From Devosia faecipullorum (GTDB taxonomy: Bacteria > Pseudomonadota > Alphaproteobacteria > Rhizobiales > Devosiaceae), in NCBI RefSeq assembly GCF_015158295.1, contig NZ_JACDXV010000001.1:62001-126000 (forward strand): a DNA stretch of 64,000 nucleotides, read 5' to 3'. Of this stretch, positions 15,483 through 23,847 are shown in pieces. The position numbers and the translations under genes were made by a program. Within the stretch, counting starts at the first letter, position 1; each line of letters begins with the position of its first letter. Below the pieces are notes generated by a model. The model was not told the origin of the DNA, ran no database searches, and was given only the letters and a program-made list of their open reading frames with translations.

Positions 15483-17819
15483 ATGCCCTCATTTTCGCGC
15501 GGACTCGAAAAGGCCCTGCATCAGGCGATGAACCTGGCGCGTGAGCGCAACCACGAATTCGCCACGCTCGAACACCTCTTGCTGGCGCTGACCGACGACC
15601 GCGAGACGATCGCCGTGCTGACCGGCTGCGATGTCGATATCGACGCGCTGAAAAGCGATCTCGAAGATTTCATCAATGAAGAACTGGACAGCCTCGTCGT
15701 CCAGAACGGCCAGGATGCGCGCCCCACTGCCGCTTTCCAGCGGGTAATCCAGCGCGCCGTGATCCATGTGCAATCCTCCGGCCGGGAAGAGGTGACGGGC
15801 GCCAATGTGCTGGTCGCCATCTTTGCCGAGCGCGAGAGCCATGCCGCCTATTTCCTCGAGCAGCAGGACATGAGCCGGCTCGACGCGGTCAATTTCATTT
15901 CCCACGGCATCACCAAGTCCGGCCCGAGCGAGGAGCGCAAGGTGCGCGGCGCCGAGGACGGGGAAGGCACCACCGAAGGCGGAGAGAGCAAGAAATCCTC
16001 GGCCCTTGCCGATTTCTGCGTCAATCTCAATGACAAGGCCAGGGCCGGCAAGGTCGATCCGCTGATCGGCCGCGATGTGGAACTGCGCCGCACCATTCAG
16101 GTTCTGTGCCGCCGCTCCAAGAATAATCCGCTCTATGTGGGCGATGCCGGCGTCGGCAAGACCGCCATCGCCGAAGGCCTGGCCCGCAAAATTGTCGAGG
16201 GCGACGTTCCAGAAGTGCTCAAGGACGCTGTCATCTATTCCCTGGACATGGGCTCGCTCTTGGCCGGAACCCGCTATCGCGGCGATTTCGAGGAGCGGCT
16301 CAAGGCAGTGATGAAGGAACTCGAGAAGATGCCCGATGCGGTGCTCTTCATCGACGAAATCCATACCATGATCGGCGCCGGGGCAACCTCGGGCGGCGCG
16401 CTGGATGCATCCAACCTGCTCAAGCCGGCTCTGGCCAGCGGGGCGATCCGCTGCATCGGTTCGACCACCTATAAGGAATATCGTCAGTTCTTTGAGAAGG
16501 ACCGGGCCCTGGTCCGCCGTTTCCAGAAGATCGACGTCAACGAGCCCAGCGTGCCGGACGCCATCGAGATCGTGAAGGGATTGCGGCCCTATTTCGAGGA
16601 CTTCCACAAGCTGAAATATACCGACGACGCCCTCAAGGCCGCCGTTGAGCTGAGCGCGCGCTATATCACCGACCGCAAGCTGCCGGACAAGGCCATCGAT
16701 GTGATCGACGAGACCGGCGCCAGCCAGATGCTGGTGCCCGAAGATCAGCGCAAGAAGCTGATCGATGTCGAGGATATCGAGATCACCATCGCCTCGATTG
16801 CGCGCATTCCGCCCAAATCGGTCAGCAAGTCCGACGCCGAATTGCTCTCCGGTCTCGAACAGAGCCTGCGCAATGTGGTGTTCGGGCAGGACGACGCGAT
16901 CACCGCGCTTTCCTCCGCCATCAAGCTGGCCCGCGCCGGCCTGCGCGAGCCGGAAAAGCCGATCGGCTCCTACCTGTTCACCGGGCCGACCGGCGTGGGC
17001 AAGACCGAGGTCGCCAAGCAGCTTGCCGATAGTCTGGGCGTGGAATTGCTGCGCTTCGACATGTCCGAATATATGGAACGCCACACGATCAGCCGCCTGA
17101 TCGGCGCGCCTCCGGGCTATGTCGGGTTCGACCAGGGCGGTCTGCTTACTGATGGCGTCGATCAGCATCCCCATTGCGTGGTGCTGCTGGACGAAATCGA
17201 AAAGGCCCATCCCGATCTCTACAACGTGCTGTTGCAGGTGATGGACCATGGCAAGCTGACCGATCACAACGGCAAGGCGGTCGATTTCCGCAATGTCATC
17301 CTGATCATGACCTCCAATGTGGGTGCGTCCGAACTGGCCCGTTCGCCTATCGGCTTTGGCCGCAAGCGCGAGAAGGGCGACGACGAAGAGGCGATCAACC
17401 GCACCTTCAGCCCCGAATTCCGCAATCGGCTCGATGCGATCATTTCCTTCGCGCCGCTGCCGCGCGAAGTGGTGCGCCGGGTGGTGGAGAAGTTCGTGCT
17501 TCAGCTTGAAGGCCAGCTTGCTGAACGGGGCGTCACCATCAACCTCACCCCCGAGGCCGCCGACTGGCTTGCCGAGCACGGCTATGACGAGCGCATGGGC
17601 GCGCGTCCGCTGGGCCGCGTGATCCAGGAACACGTCAAGAAGCCGCTGGCCGATCAGGTTCTGTTCGGCGAATTGGTCAATGGCGGCAATGTCACCGTGG
17701 CGGTGATCGGCGAAGGCAGCGAGGCGAAGCTTGAACTGGTGGCAACGCCGCCGCGCCCGGCCAAGCCCAAGGCCCTGCCCAAGCCGAAAAAGCCCAAGGC
17801 AACGGCTGAAAAGAGCTGA
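15483..17819 (+). CDS. clpA: ATP-dependent Clp protease ATP-binding subunit ClpA
   Basis: 778-residue AAA+ unfoldase of ClpAP. A double Clp N-domain (about 1-145) contacts ClpS. The first AAA module has Walker A GDAGVGKT and the second has GPTGVGKTEVAKQ near 505. The IGF tripeptide that docks ClpP is present in SPIGFGRK. The C-terminal end is a Lys/Pro-rich tail (about 745-778) made of KPKALPKPKK-like units and longer than in E. coli. It is in an operon with clpS and is closed by a strong terminator. Confidence 0.98.
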   Translation: MPSFSRGLEKALHQAMNLARERNHEFATLEHLLLALTDDRETIAVLTGCDVDIDALKSDLEDFINEELDSLVVQNGQDARPTAAFQRVIQRAVIHVQSSGREEVTGANVLVAIFAERESHAAYFLEQQDMSRLDAVNFISHGITKSGPSEERKVRGAEDGEGTTEGGESKKSSALADFCVNLNDKARAGKVDPLIGRDVELRRTIQVLCRRSKNNPLYVGDAGVGKTAIAEGLARKIVEGDVPEVLKDAVIYSLDMGSLLAGTRYRGDFEERLKAVMKELEKMPDAVLFIDEIHTMIGAGATSGGALDASNLLKPALASGAIRCIGSTTYKEYRQFFEKDRALVRRFQKIDVNEPSVPDAIEIVKGLRPYFEDFHKLKYTDDALKAAVELSARYITDRKLPDKAIDVIDETGASQMLVPEDQRKKLIDVEDIEITIASIARIPPKSVSKSDAELLSGLEQSLRNVVFGQDDAITALSSAIKLARAGLREPEKPIGSYLFTGPTGVGKTEVAKQLADSLGVELLRFDMSEYMERHTISRLIGAPPGYVGFDQGGLLTDGVDQHPHCVVLLDEIEKAHPDLYNVLLQVMDHGKLTDHNGKAVDFRNVILIMTSNVGASELARSPIGFGRKREKGDDEEAINRTFSPEFRNRLDAIISFAPLPREVVRRVVEKFVLQLEGQLAERGVTINLTPEAADWLAEHGYDERMGARPLGRVIQEHVKKPLADQVLFGELVNGGNVTVAVIGEGSEAKLELVATPPRPAKPKALPKPKKPKATAEKS

Positions 17820-17840
17820 CCGGACCAGATCCGGGGTCGA

Positions 17841-17871
17841 AAAAAGGCCGGGAGCGATCCCGGCCTTTTGC
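17841..17871 (+). terminator. Rho-independent terminator after clpA
   Basis: A perfect 12-bp stem, AAAAGGCCGGGA with TCCCGGCCTTTT, and a GCGA tetraloop start about 20 bases after the clpA stop. The run of A before and T after means it could also work from the other side. Confidence 0.9.
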
Positions 17872-17916
17872 TTTGGTTCCGCGCCGGGCTGATTGGTGCG
17901 GCGGCATGGCGCGATG

Positions 17917-18123
17917 CCTAGATCGTTTCACGTTTAGGTTTCTCCCTCGGCTCTTTCGCCCCCTCGCCCCTCAGGGGAGAGGGATGGGGTGAGGGGTGAA
18001 GGCCCATCGGCAGGAACCGAGAGGCTGAACCCCTCATCCGCCCCTTCGGGGCACCTTCTCCCCTCGAGGGGAGAAGGGAGCAGCCCAAACCGCCGCGTCC
18101 ACCAATCCGTGAAACGAACTAGG
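17917..18123. repeat. 207-bp inverted-repeat-bounded intergenic element, RIME/MITE-like
   Basis: The ends are imperfect inverted repeats: CCTAGATCGTTTCACG at 17917-17932 and its complement at 18108-18123, with 15 of 16 bases matching. The inside is made of short palindromes rich in CCCCTC/GAGGGG (for example GCCCCTTCGGGGC and CCCCTCGAGGGG), the style of the intergenic mosaic elements (RIME) known from rhizobia. No coding capacity and no clear target duplication are seen. The right end stops 11 bases before an FNR/FixK box. The class is inferred from style only. Confidence 0.6.
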
Positions 18124-18134
18124 GTGATCCTTCC

Positions 18135-18148
18135 TTGACGCAGGTCAA
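18135..18148 (+). promoter_or_regulatory. FNR/FixK-type box with matching -10
   Basis: TTGACGCAGGTCAA is a symmetric match to the FNR/FixK consensus TTGAT-N4-ATCAA. A -10-like TAGAGT lies at 18171-18176. The box centre (18141.5) is 41.5 bases before a start site at about 18183, the spacing of class II FNR-activated promoters. The acetyltransferase ATG follows at 18217. This predicts induction at low oxygen. Confidence 0.65.
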
Positions 18149-18216
18149 GGTCGGCATTGCCGACTTGCCCTAGAGTGCCGGCCAAGGAGGAAGCACAGGA
18201 AAGGCAGGCACAGGAT

Positions 18217-18729
18217 ATGGCCGACTTGGATACTCGATTGATCACGCATACGGGCTTGGTTCTGCGCGTAAGGCCGGTTCGGATTGGGGACGAATCCGCG
18301 CTGGCGAAATTCTTTGACGAGGTGACGGCAGAAGATCGGCGGTTTCGGTTCCTCAGCGTCGTCCGCGTTGGACTGGAACATGTCGCCGCCATGACGGCCA
18401 TCGACCACGAACAGACCGAAAGTTTCGTGGCCTTCGATGAAACCGGGACTGTGATATTGGGCGCGGCCATGCTGGCCTGTGATCCGGCGTTCGAAAATGG
18501 CGAAGTGGCCATTTCCGTCCGGGGCGATCACAAGAATCTCGGAATTGGCTGGGAATTGCTCCGGCACGTGGAGGCCTACGCCCGCGCCCGGGGCATCAAG
18601 CGCCTGATGAGCATCGAGAACCGCGCCAACAAATCCGCCATCCAGATCGAGCGGGAGCGGGGTTACGATGCGACGTCCTATGACGGCGACATGACCCTCG
18701 TCGTGCTGCAAAAGAGTCTCGCGGCCTGA
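18217..18729 (+). CDS. GNAT-family protein/metabolite N-acetyltransferase
   Basis: 170-residue stand-alone GNAT domain. It resembles the acetyltransferase module attached to NDP-forming acyl-CoA synthetases (Pat type): TGLVLRVRPVRIGDESALAKFF at the start, RRFRFLS, then VAISVRGDHKNLGIGWELL, which carries the acetyl-CoA pyrophosphate loop. Pat-type enzymes acetylate lysines of metabolic enzymes, but the target here is unknown. The ATG at 18217 is preceded by purine-rich sequence. The FNR/FixK box upstream suggests expression under oxygen limitation, a link to redox or energy state. It converges on the DUF1275 gene. Confidence 0.85.
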   Translation: MADLDTRLITHTGLVLRVRPVRIGDESALAKFFDEVTAEDRRFRFLSVVRVGLEHVAAMTAIDHEQTESFVAFDETGTVILGAAMLACDPAFENGEVAISVRGDHKNLGIGWELLRHVEAYARARGIKRLMSIENRANKSAIQIERERGYDATSYDGDMTLVVLQKSLAA

Positions 18730-18747
18730 CACCGACTGTTCGAAGAC

Positions 18748-19389
18748 TCAAACCAGCCGCGCTGCCCATAGATGGCCGGCCGTGAAAGCGGCATAGACGG
18801 TCATGGGCAGCGCCAGCGCGCCAATGCTCGCCAGTCTATAGAGCCAGGCGCCAAGGATAGCGCCGAGCAGCAGGCCAAACCAGACGGCCAGATGTTGCAG
18901 CCAGCGCCAGCGCGGCGCCTTGCCCTTCATGGCCATGGCGAGATCCTGCCCGGCGACGTAAAGCGTGCCGGTGACAAAGGTGGCGCCGAGACGGACCGCA
19001 CCGCGCATAGGCAGGATCGCATTCTGCGCGCCGGCGCTCGCCGCCAGAACCAGCATGGATTGACCGGGCGGTATGCCGGCCAGCGCTAGGGCGAGGGTGG
19101 AGGCGACCCCAAGCGTCACGCCGCCGCTGACCGCCGCCGGGCCCCAGCGGAAATTGGAATGGGCCAGCAGCGTGCCGAGCACACTGCCGACGAAGAAGAG
19201 GGCGATCAGCGACATGGTGAACCCGAAAACCGGCCATGACCCGGCGATCAGCGCCGCGCCGCCATGGGTGGTATTGCCGCTCATGAACGAGATGAAAAAG
19301 CCGCCCAATTCGATGAAGCCGATGACATCGACGAAACCGGCCGCGCCGGTGAGGGCCATGCCCAGAAACAGGTGACGAGCCGGGGTCAT
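18748..19389 (-). CDS. DUF1275 (YoaK) family membrane protein
   Basis: 213-residue integral membrane protein with about six hydrophobic helices. The family signature near the N-terminus is clear: AGFVDVIGFIELGGFFIS followed by FMSGNTTHGGAAL. The biochemical function of DUF1275 is not established. The ATG at 19389 starts the only in-frame N-terminus that fits. The HIT protein gene lies 21 bases upstream on the same strand, so the two may form one transcript. Confidence 0.88.
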   Translation of the reverse strand: MTPARHLFLGMALTGAAGFVDVIGFIELGGFFISFMSGNTTHGGAALIAGSWPVFGFTMSLIALFFVGSVLGTLLAHSNFRWGPAAVSGGVTLGVASTLALALAGIPPGQSMLVLAASAGAQNAILPMRGAVRLGATFVTGTLYVAGQDLAMAMKGKAPRWRWLQHLAVWFGLLLGAILGAWLYRLASIGALALPMTVYAAFTAGHLWAARLV

Positions 19390-19410
19390 GAGCGGAGGGT
19401 CTCGGTCTGC

Positions 19411-19827
19411 CTAGAGCCGGGCTGCAATGTCTTTGGCCAGGGCGGCCAATTCCCCATCATCGGCCTTGCCGCCGCCATGTGCGCCCAGCGCGACGCCCTC
19501 ATAAATGGGAATGATGTGGAAATGGAGGTGGAACACCGTCTGGCCCGCTGGCGCCTCGTTGAACTGCGCGAGGCGGATGCCATCGGCGCCGGTAGCGGCC
19601 TTGGCCGCCCTGGCAACGCGCTGCACCAGCGGCATCACGGCAGCCAGCGCCGTAGGATCGGCATCGAGCAGGTTACGGGACGCCGCCTTGGGAATGATCA
19701 GCGTGTGACCTTTCGATTGCGGGAAAATATCCATCATCACCAGGGCGATCTCGTCCTCATGGACCTTATGGCAGGGCAATTCGCCCTTGAGGATTTTCGC
19801 GAAGATATTGGTGGAATCGTAGGTCAT
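19411..19827 (-). CDS. HIT-family nucleotide-binding hydrolase
   Basis: 138-residue HINT-like histidine-triad protein. The triad H100-L-H-F-H-I-I is intact, with the catalytic histidine at the centre of HLHFHII. The N-terminal NIFAKILKGELPCHKVHED and the KGHTLIIPK segment fit the HINT branch, which splits nucleoside phosphoramidates such as AMP-lysine. The ATG at 19827 has GGAG 6 bases upstream. It lies directly upstream of the DUF1275 gene. Confidence 0.93.
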   Translation of the reverse strand: MTYDSTNIFAKILKGELPCHKVHEDEIALVMMDIFPQSKGHTLIIPKAASRNLLDADPTALAAVMPLVQRVARAAKAATGADGIRLAQFNEAPAGQTVFHLHFHIIPIYEGVALGAHGGGKADDGELAALAKDIAARL

Positions 19828-19978
19828 CGGGTTCTCCGGGGGACTCGGGATTGTCCAATGTTAGGGCCGGGTGGTGCGCAGAGGAAGCCTCAATGCCGCC
19901 ATCCTCGGTCATTGCCAGGGCAAGCCCGGTGGTGACGAAAGGGGAGGGCATGCGTCTGGGGCCTGCTACCTCGGGCGC

Positions 19979-21154
19979 CTACCGCTCCTGCCGCTCGCCT
20001 TTGCGGAACGGGGTGAAATTTTCGAGCATGGCCTGTTCGCGTTCCACCGCCGGGCGCTCGTCGTCCAGATAATCGGCCACCGCATGGCGCAGGCCCGGAT
20101 GGGCGATCCAATGGGCCGAATGGGTGGTAACGGGCTCATAGCCGCGCGCCAGCTTGTGCTCACCCTGCGCGCCGGCTTCCACCACGGCGAGCCGGTGTTC
20201 GATGGCATAGTCGATGGCCTGGTAATAACAGACCTCGAAATGCAGGAACGGCACGTCGCGCAAGGCGCCCCAATTGCGGCCATAGAGCCTGTCGCGCCCA
20301 CGGAAATTGATGGCGCCGGCGATGGGCTCGCCGCCGTCATAGGCGAGCATCAGCACGACACTTTGTGCCATATATTGGCCGAGCAGGGAAAAGAAGGCGC
20401 GGTTGAGATAGGGGCGGCCCCATTTGCGCGCGCCGGTATCCTCGTAGAAATCGAAAAACGCATCCCAGTGCTTTTCCTCGATCTCCGCTCCGGTCAGCCA
20501 GCGGACCTCGACGCCGCCGGCCAGCGCGTCGCGGCGCTCGCGGCGGATGGTCTTGCGCTTGCGGGAGGACAGGGTGTCGAGAAAATCCTCGAAACTGGCA
20601 TAGCCCCGATTGTGCCAGTGAAACTGGGTGTCCTTGCGCTGCAGCCAGCCCAGCGAGCCCGCAAGCTCGGCTTCCCGTTCAGGCAGGAAGGTCAGATGCA
20701 CCGATGAGGCGTCGAGCCTTCCGGCCAATTGCTGGGCCGTTTGCAACAGCGCCGCCTCGGCCTCGAGCGCGCCGGAGGGCACGAGCAGCTTGGGCGCGGT
20801 GGCCGGAGTGAAGGGCACCGAGCCCTGCAATTTGGGGTAATAATGGCCGCCGGCGCGTTCCAGCGCATTGGCCCAGCCATGGTCGAAGACATATTCGCCC
20901 ATGGAATGGGATTTGAGAAACAGCGGCATGAGGCCGATGGGCGTGTCGGCCTCATCCGTGAGCAGGATGTGTTGCGGCTGCCAGCCGGTTTCCGGCCCTG
21001 CACAGCCCGATTCCTCCAATGCGCGGAAAAAGGCGTGATCGAGAAAGGGATTTTCGGCGCGCCCATCCGTTGAGGGCACGAGAGTGTTCCAGACCGCGGC
21101 CGATATGGACGCGGTGCTGGGATGGATAATCGCCTTATAGCCGTTTTCGGGCAC
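19979..21154 (-). CDS. FemAB-like GNAT protein (DUF482 / peptidogalycan family)
   Basis: 391-residue protein of the FemAB_like (DUF482) group, a double-GNAT fold. Family marks are the early NPFLDHAFFRALEESG, QGSVPFTPATAPKLL, the SSRKRKTIRRERR basic segment, and HFEVCYYQAIDYAI followed by VEAGAQGEHKLARGY near the end. Activity is unproven for the family; aminoacyl or acetyl transfer is suggested by the fold. The best start is GTG at 21154, without a strong ribosome site, so the first residues are uncertain. The RidA gene lies 66 bases upstream on the same strand. Confidence 0.88.
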   Translation of the reverse strand: MPENGYKAIIHPSTASISAAVWNTLVPSTDGRAENPFLDHAFFRALEESGCAGPETGWQPQHILLTDEADTPIGLMPLFLKSHSMGEYVFDHGWANALERAGGHYYPKLQGSVPFTPATAPKLLVPSGALEAEAALLQTAQQLAGRLDASSVHLTFLPEREAELAGSLGWLQRKDTQFHWHNRGYASFEDFLDTLSSRKRKTIRRERRDALAGGVEVRWLTGAEIEEKHWDAFFDFYEDTGARKWGRPYLNRAFFSLLGQYMAQSVVLMLAYDGGEPIAGAINFRGRDRLYGRNWGALRDVPFLHFEVCYYQAIDYAIEHRLAVVEAGAQGEHKLARGYEPVTTHSAHWIAHPGLRHAVADYLDDERPAVEREQAMLENFTPFRKGERQER

Positions 21155-21220
21155 TGTCAGGGAGCCTTGAGGATGAACAGGGCCGATATGGGGGCGCGAT
21201 GTCCCCGGATCAACCTGGCC

Positions 21221-21679
21221 TCAGACCTCGATCACCGCGTCGATCTCGACAGCGGCGCCGAGCGGCAGCGCCACGACGCCGAAGGCGGCGCGGGCATGCT
21301 TGCCCTTGTCGCCGAGCACGCCCACGAACAGATTCGAAGCGCCATTGGCGACCAGGTGCTGCTCGGTGAAATCGGAGGCCGAAGCGACCAGCACGGTGAG
21401 CTTGAGTATCTGCTTGATCTCATGCAGCGGCACGCCGGCTATGTGCACGACCTGCGCCATGATGTTGACGGCGCAGAGTTCGGCCGCGTTGCCGCCCTGG
21501 ACCACATTCATGTTGTCGCCCAGCCGGCCCTGCACCACGCCGTTCTCGTCGCTGGAAATCTGCCCGGAGACATAGATGAGATTGCCCGAACGGGTAACGG
21601 GCACATAGCTGGCCACCGGCGCCTTGGCGGCGGGCAGATCATAGCCAAATTCGCGGAGCTTTTCGATCGGATCGGTCAT
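21221..21679 (-). CDS. RidA-family (YjgF/YER057c/UK114) protein
   Basis: 152-residue RidA-like protein. The long N-terminal segment (KLREFGYDLP, AKAPVASYVP) marks the larger-type subgroup. YVSGQISSDENG and the middle GGNAAELCAVNIMAQV fit the family. The Arg that binds imino-acid carboxylates in canonical RidA is not obvious here, so enamine deamination should not be assumed. The ATG at 21679 overlaps the dinB stop by 4 bases, so it is translationally coupled to dinB. Confidence 0.9.
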   Translation of the reverse strand: MTDPIEKLREFGYDLPAAKAPVASYVPVTRSGNLIYVSGQISSDENGVVQGRLGDNMNVVQGGNAAELCAVNIMAQVVHIAGVPLHEIKQILKLTVLVASASDFTEQHLVANGASNLFVGVLGDKGKHARAAFGVVALPLGAAVEIDAVIEV

Positions 21680-23004
21680 CTTGTCTTGCCTTCGAGGTCT
21701 TCTGCTTCTTCTTCGGAAACCGGCGCCGCATCGGGCCGGGATGTGTAGAGCTTGCCACGCACCAGCGCAGTGCGTCCGAAACGGGTGCGAACCCGGTCCA
21801 TGGCGCGCTCCGCCGCAGCCTTGCGCGCCACCAGAGGCTCCAGCAGGTCCACCGGATCGGACCCGTCCGCCGCCTCAATGCCCGAAACGCCGATGCCGAT
21901 CAGCCGGAACGGCGTGCCATCGACCTCGCGCTGCAACAGGCTCATGCCGGTCTCGTAGAGGACATTGGCAAGCTGCGTCGGCATCATCAGGTGTCGGGCG
22001 CGCGTACGCAACTTAAATCCAGTCGTCTTGAGCTTCAGCGTCACCGTGTCGCCCACCACATTCTTGGCCTTGAGCCGTTCGGACAGGCGTTCGCAGCATT
22101 TCAGCAACTCGGTGGACAATTCATCCAGGCTGGCATGGTCGCGGTTGAAGGTGGTTTCTGAGGAAATGGTCTTCATCTCCCCATCCACGGACACGCGGCG
22201 ACTGTCCTGCCCCCGCGCCAGCCGGGCGAGCCGCGCCCCCGATTCGCCGTAGAGCCTGATCAGCCGCGTCGGGTCTTCCTGCTGGAGCTGGCCGATCGTG
22301 TGATAGCCGTCCTTTTTCAGCGTTTCGGAAAACACCTTGCCGACCCCGAAAATGAGGCTGATCGGCTTGGGCGCGAGGAAATCGAGGGTTTCGGCTGCCC
22401 CGATGACGGCGAAGCCGCGCGGCTTGTCGAGATCGGAGGCGACCTTGGCGAGGAACTTGTTGTGGCTGAGCCCCACCGAAATGGTGACGCCGATATCTTC
22501 GGCAATCCGGCGGGCGAAGCGGGCCAAAGCCAGGGCAGGGGGGGCCTTGTGGACCTTCTCGGTGCCGGTGAGATCGAGAAAGGCTTCGTCGATGGAAATG
22601 GGCTCGACCAGCGGGGTCAGCTCGTCCATGTGCCGGCGGATCTGGCGGCTGACCTCGACATATTTGGCCATGTTCGGCTTGATGATCACCGCATCGGGGC
22701 ACAATTCCCGCGCCTTGAACATCGGCATGGCCGAACGCACGCCGGACTGGCGCGCAATGTAGCAGCAGGTGGAAACCACCCCGCGCACGCCCCCGCCGAT
22801 GATCAGCGGCTTGTCGTTGAGACTGGGATCGTCGCGCTTTTCCACCGAGGCATAGAAGGCGTCGCAATCGACATGGGCGATGGAGAGCGCGAACAGCTCG
22901 GCATGACTGCGCAGGCGCGGCGACCCGCAGGACGGGCAGCGGCCCGGCACGGTCGCGGTGGACCCCATGATCAGGCAATCGCGGCAAAGCCAGTCTGCGC
23001 CCAT
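21676..23004 (-). CDS. dinB: DNA polymerase IV (Y-family) with N-terminal zinc ribbon
   Basis: 442-residue translesion polymerase. The Y-family catalytic residues are present in AHVDCDAFYASVE and SIDEAFLDLTG; the palm, finger and little-finger regions follow in order. Before the polymerase, residues 1-30 carry two Cys pairs, C7/C10 (CRDC) and C23/C26 (CPSC), predicted to bind zinc. This extension is absent in E. coli DinB. No obvious beta-clamp motif stands out at the C-terminus. Its ATG follows the DUF3572 stop with no gap (TGAATG), and its stop overlaps the RidA start. Confidence 0.95.
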   Translation of the reverse strand: MGADWLCRDCLIMGSTATVPGRCPSCGSPRLRSHAELFALSIAHVDCDAFYASVEKRDDPSLNDKPLIIGGGVRGVVSTCCYIARQSGVRSAMPMFKARELCPDAVIIKPNMAKYVEVSRQIRRHMDELTPLVEPISIDEAFLDLTGTEKVHKAPPALALARFARRIAEDIGVTISVGLSHNKFLAKVASDLDKPRGFAVIGAAETLDFLAPKPISLIFGVGKVFSETLKKDGYHTIGQLQQEDPTRLIRLYGESGARLARLARGQDSRRVSVDGEMKTISSETTFNRDHASLDELSTELLKCCERLSERLKAKNVVGDTVTLKLKTTGFKLRTRARHLMMPTQLANVLYETGMSLLQREVDGTPFRLIGIGVSGIEAADGSDPVDLLEPLVARKAAAERAMDRVRTRFGRTALVRGKLYTSRPDAAPVSEEEAEDLEGKTR

Positions 23005-23295
23005 TCACTCCACCCGGTTGATCCTGTGCCAGACGCGCATGAAGGATTCCGGCGAAAAATTGCCATTGGCGCACAGGGCGAGCAGAATCGCTTCGTTTGA
23101 GGCAAAATAGTCGATGAGGCCGTGTTGCAGGCGCACACTGCCGATCGAGGCGCGCAGGCTCTGCGGATCGAGCCCGGCATGCTGCATGAAGGCCAGAAGC
23201 TCTTCCGGGTTTTCCGCCAGATAGCCGAGGCAGGAATCGGCAAGGGCGGACAGGTCCGGCGCGGCACGGTCGGAAACGGGCACGGTAAGACTCAT
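23005..23295 (-). CDS. DUF3572-family small protein
   Basis: 96-residue acidic, helical protein of a family found in alphaproteobacteria next to divK or dinB. Its marks are CLGYLAENPEELLAFMQHAGLDPQSLR and a helical end FSPESFMRVWHRIN. Function is unknown. ATG 23295 is preferred because upstream in-frame codons read into the divergent divK promoter region. It is coupled to dinB. Confidence 0.85.
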   Translation of the reverse strand: MSLTVPVSDRAAPDLSALADSCLGYLAENPEELLAFMQHAGLDPQSLRASIGSVRLQHGLIDYFASNEAILLALCANGNFSPESFMRVWHRINRVE

Positions 23296-23384
23296 TTGGT
23301 GTTTTGTAACGGTTTCGATGCTAGCCGAAGTGGCCGGAAAAGCGAAGGAATGTACACCGCGCAACCGGCGCAAAGCGAGGGAAC

Positions 23385-23756
23385 ATGCCCAAGACTGTCA
23401 TGATCGTCGAAGATAATGAGCTGAACATGAAGCTCTTCAACGATCTGCTGGAATCGCGCGGATATTCGGTGATCCAGACCCGCAACGGCATGGAAGCGCT
23501 GGATCTGGCCCGCGCCCATATGCCCGACCTGATCCTGATGGATATCCAATTGCCCGAAGTTTCAGGCCTGGTGGTCACCAAATGGCTCAAGGATGACGAG
23601 CAACTTGCGCATATTCCCGTGATCGCCGTCACCGCCTTCGCCATGAAGGGCGACGAGGAGCGCATTTTGCAGGGCGGCTGCGAGGGGTACATATCCAAGC
23701 CGATCTCGGTGTCTCACTTTCTGGAAACCATTGCGCATTACATTGGGCCGGCCTGA
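23385..23756 (+). CDS. divK: Single-domain response regulator DivK
   Basis: 123-residue stand-alone receiver that relays polarity and cell-cycle signals to the CckA-ChpT-CtrA pathway in alphaproteobacteria. The phospho-acceptor is D53 ([13 protein letters not shown]), with acidic residues E9/D10, T83-like TAFAMK, and K105 in ISKPIS. There is no output domain. pleD follows in the same direction after 91 bases; this divK-pleD pairing is conserved in the class and supports the name. Confidence 0.96.
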   Translation: MPKTVMIVEDNELNMKLFNDLLESRGYSVIQTRNGMEALDLARAHMPDLILMDIQLPEVSGLVVTKWLKDDEQLAHIPVIAVTAFAMKGDEERILQGGCEGYISKPISVSHFLETIAHYIGPA

Positions 23757-23847
23757 ACAATCCGGCGGATGACGCGAGGGGTTTGAGGCGGGTTCGATGC
23801 CGGTATGACAGACCGGCGGGCCGGTGCGTTTTTCCGGGAAAGTAGAC

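Noticed and set aside
15489..17633. A 714-codon frame opposite clpA
   Set aside because: Antisense shadow of ClpA; no ribosome site and no recognisable domain.
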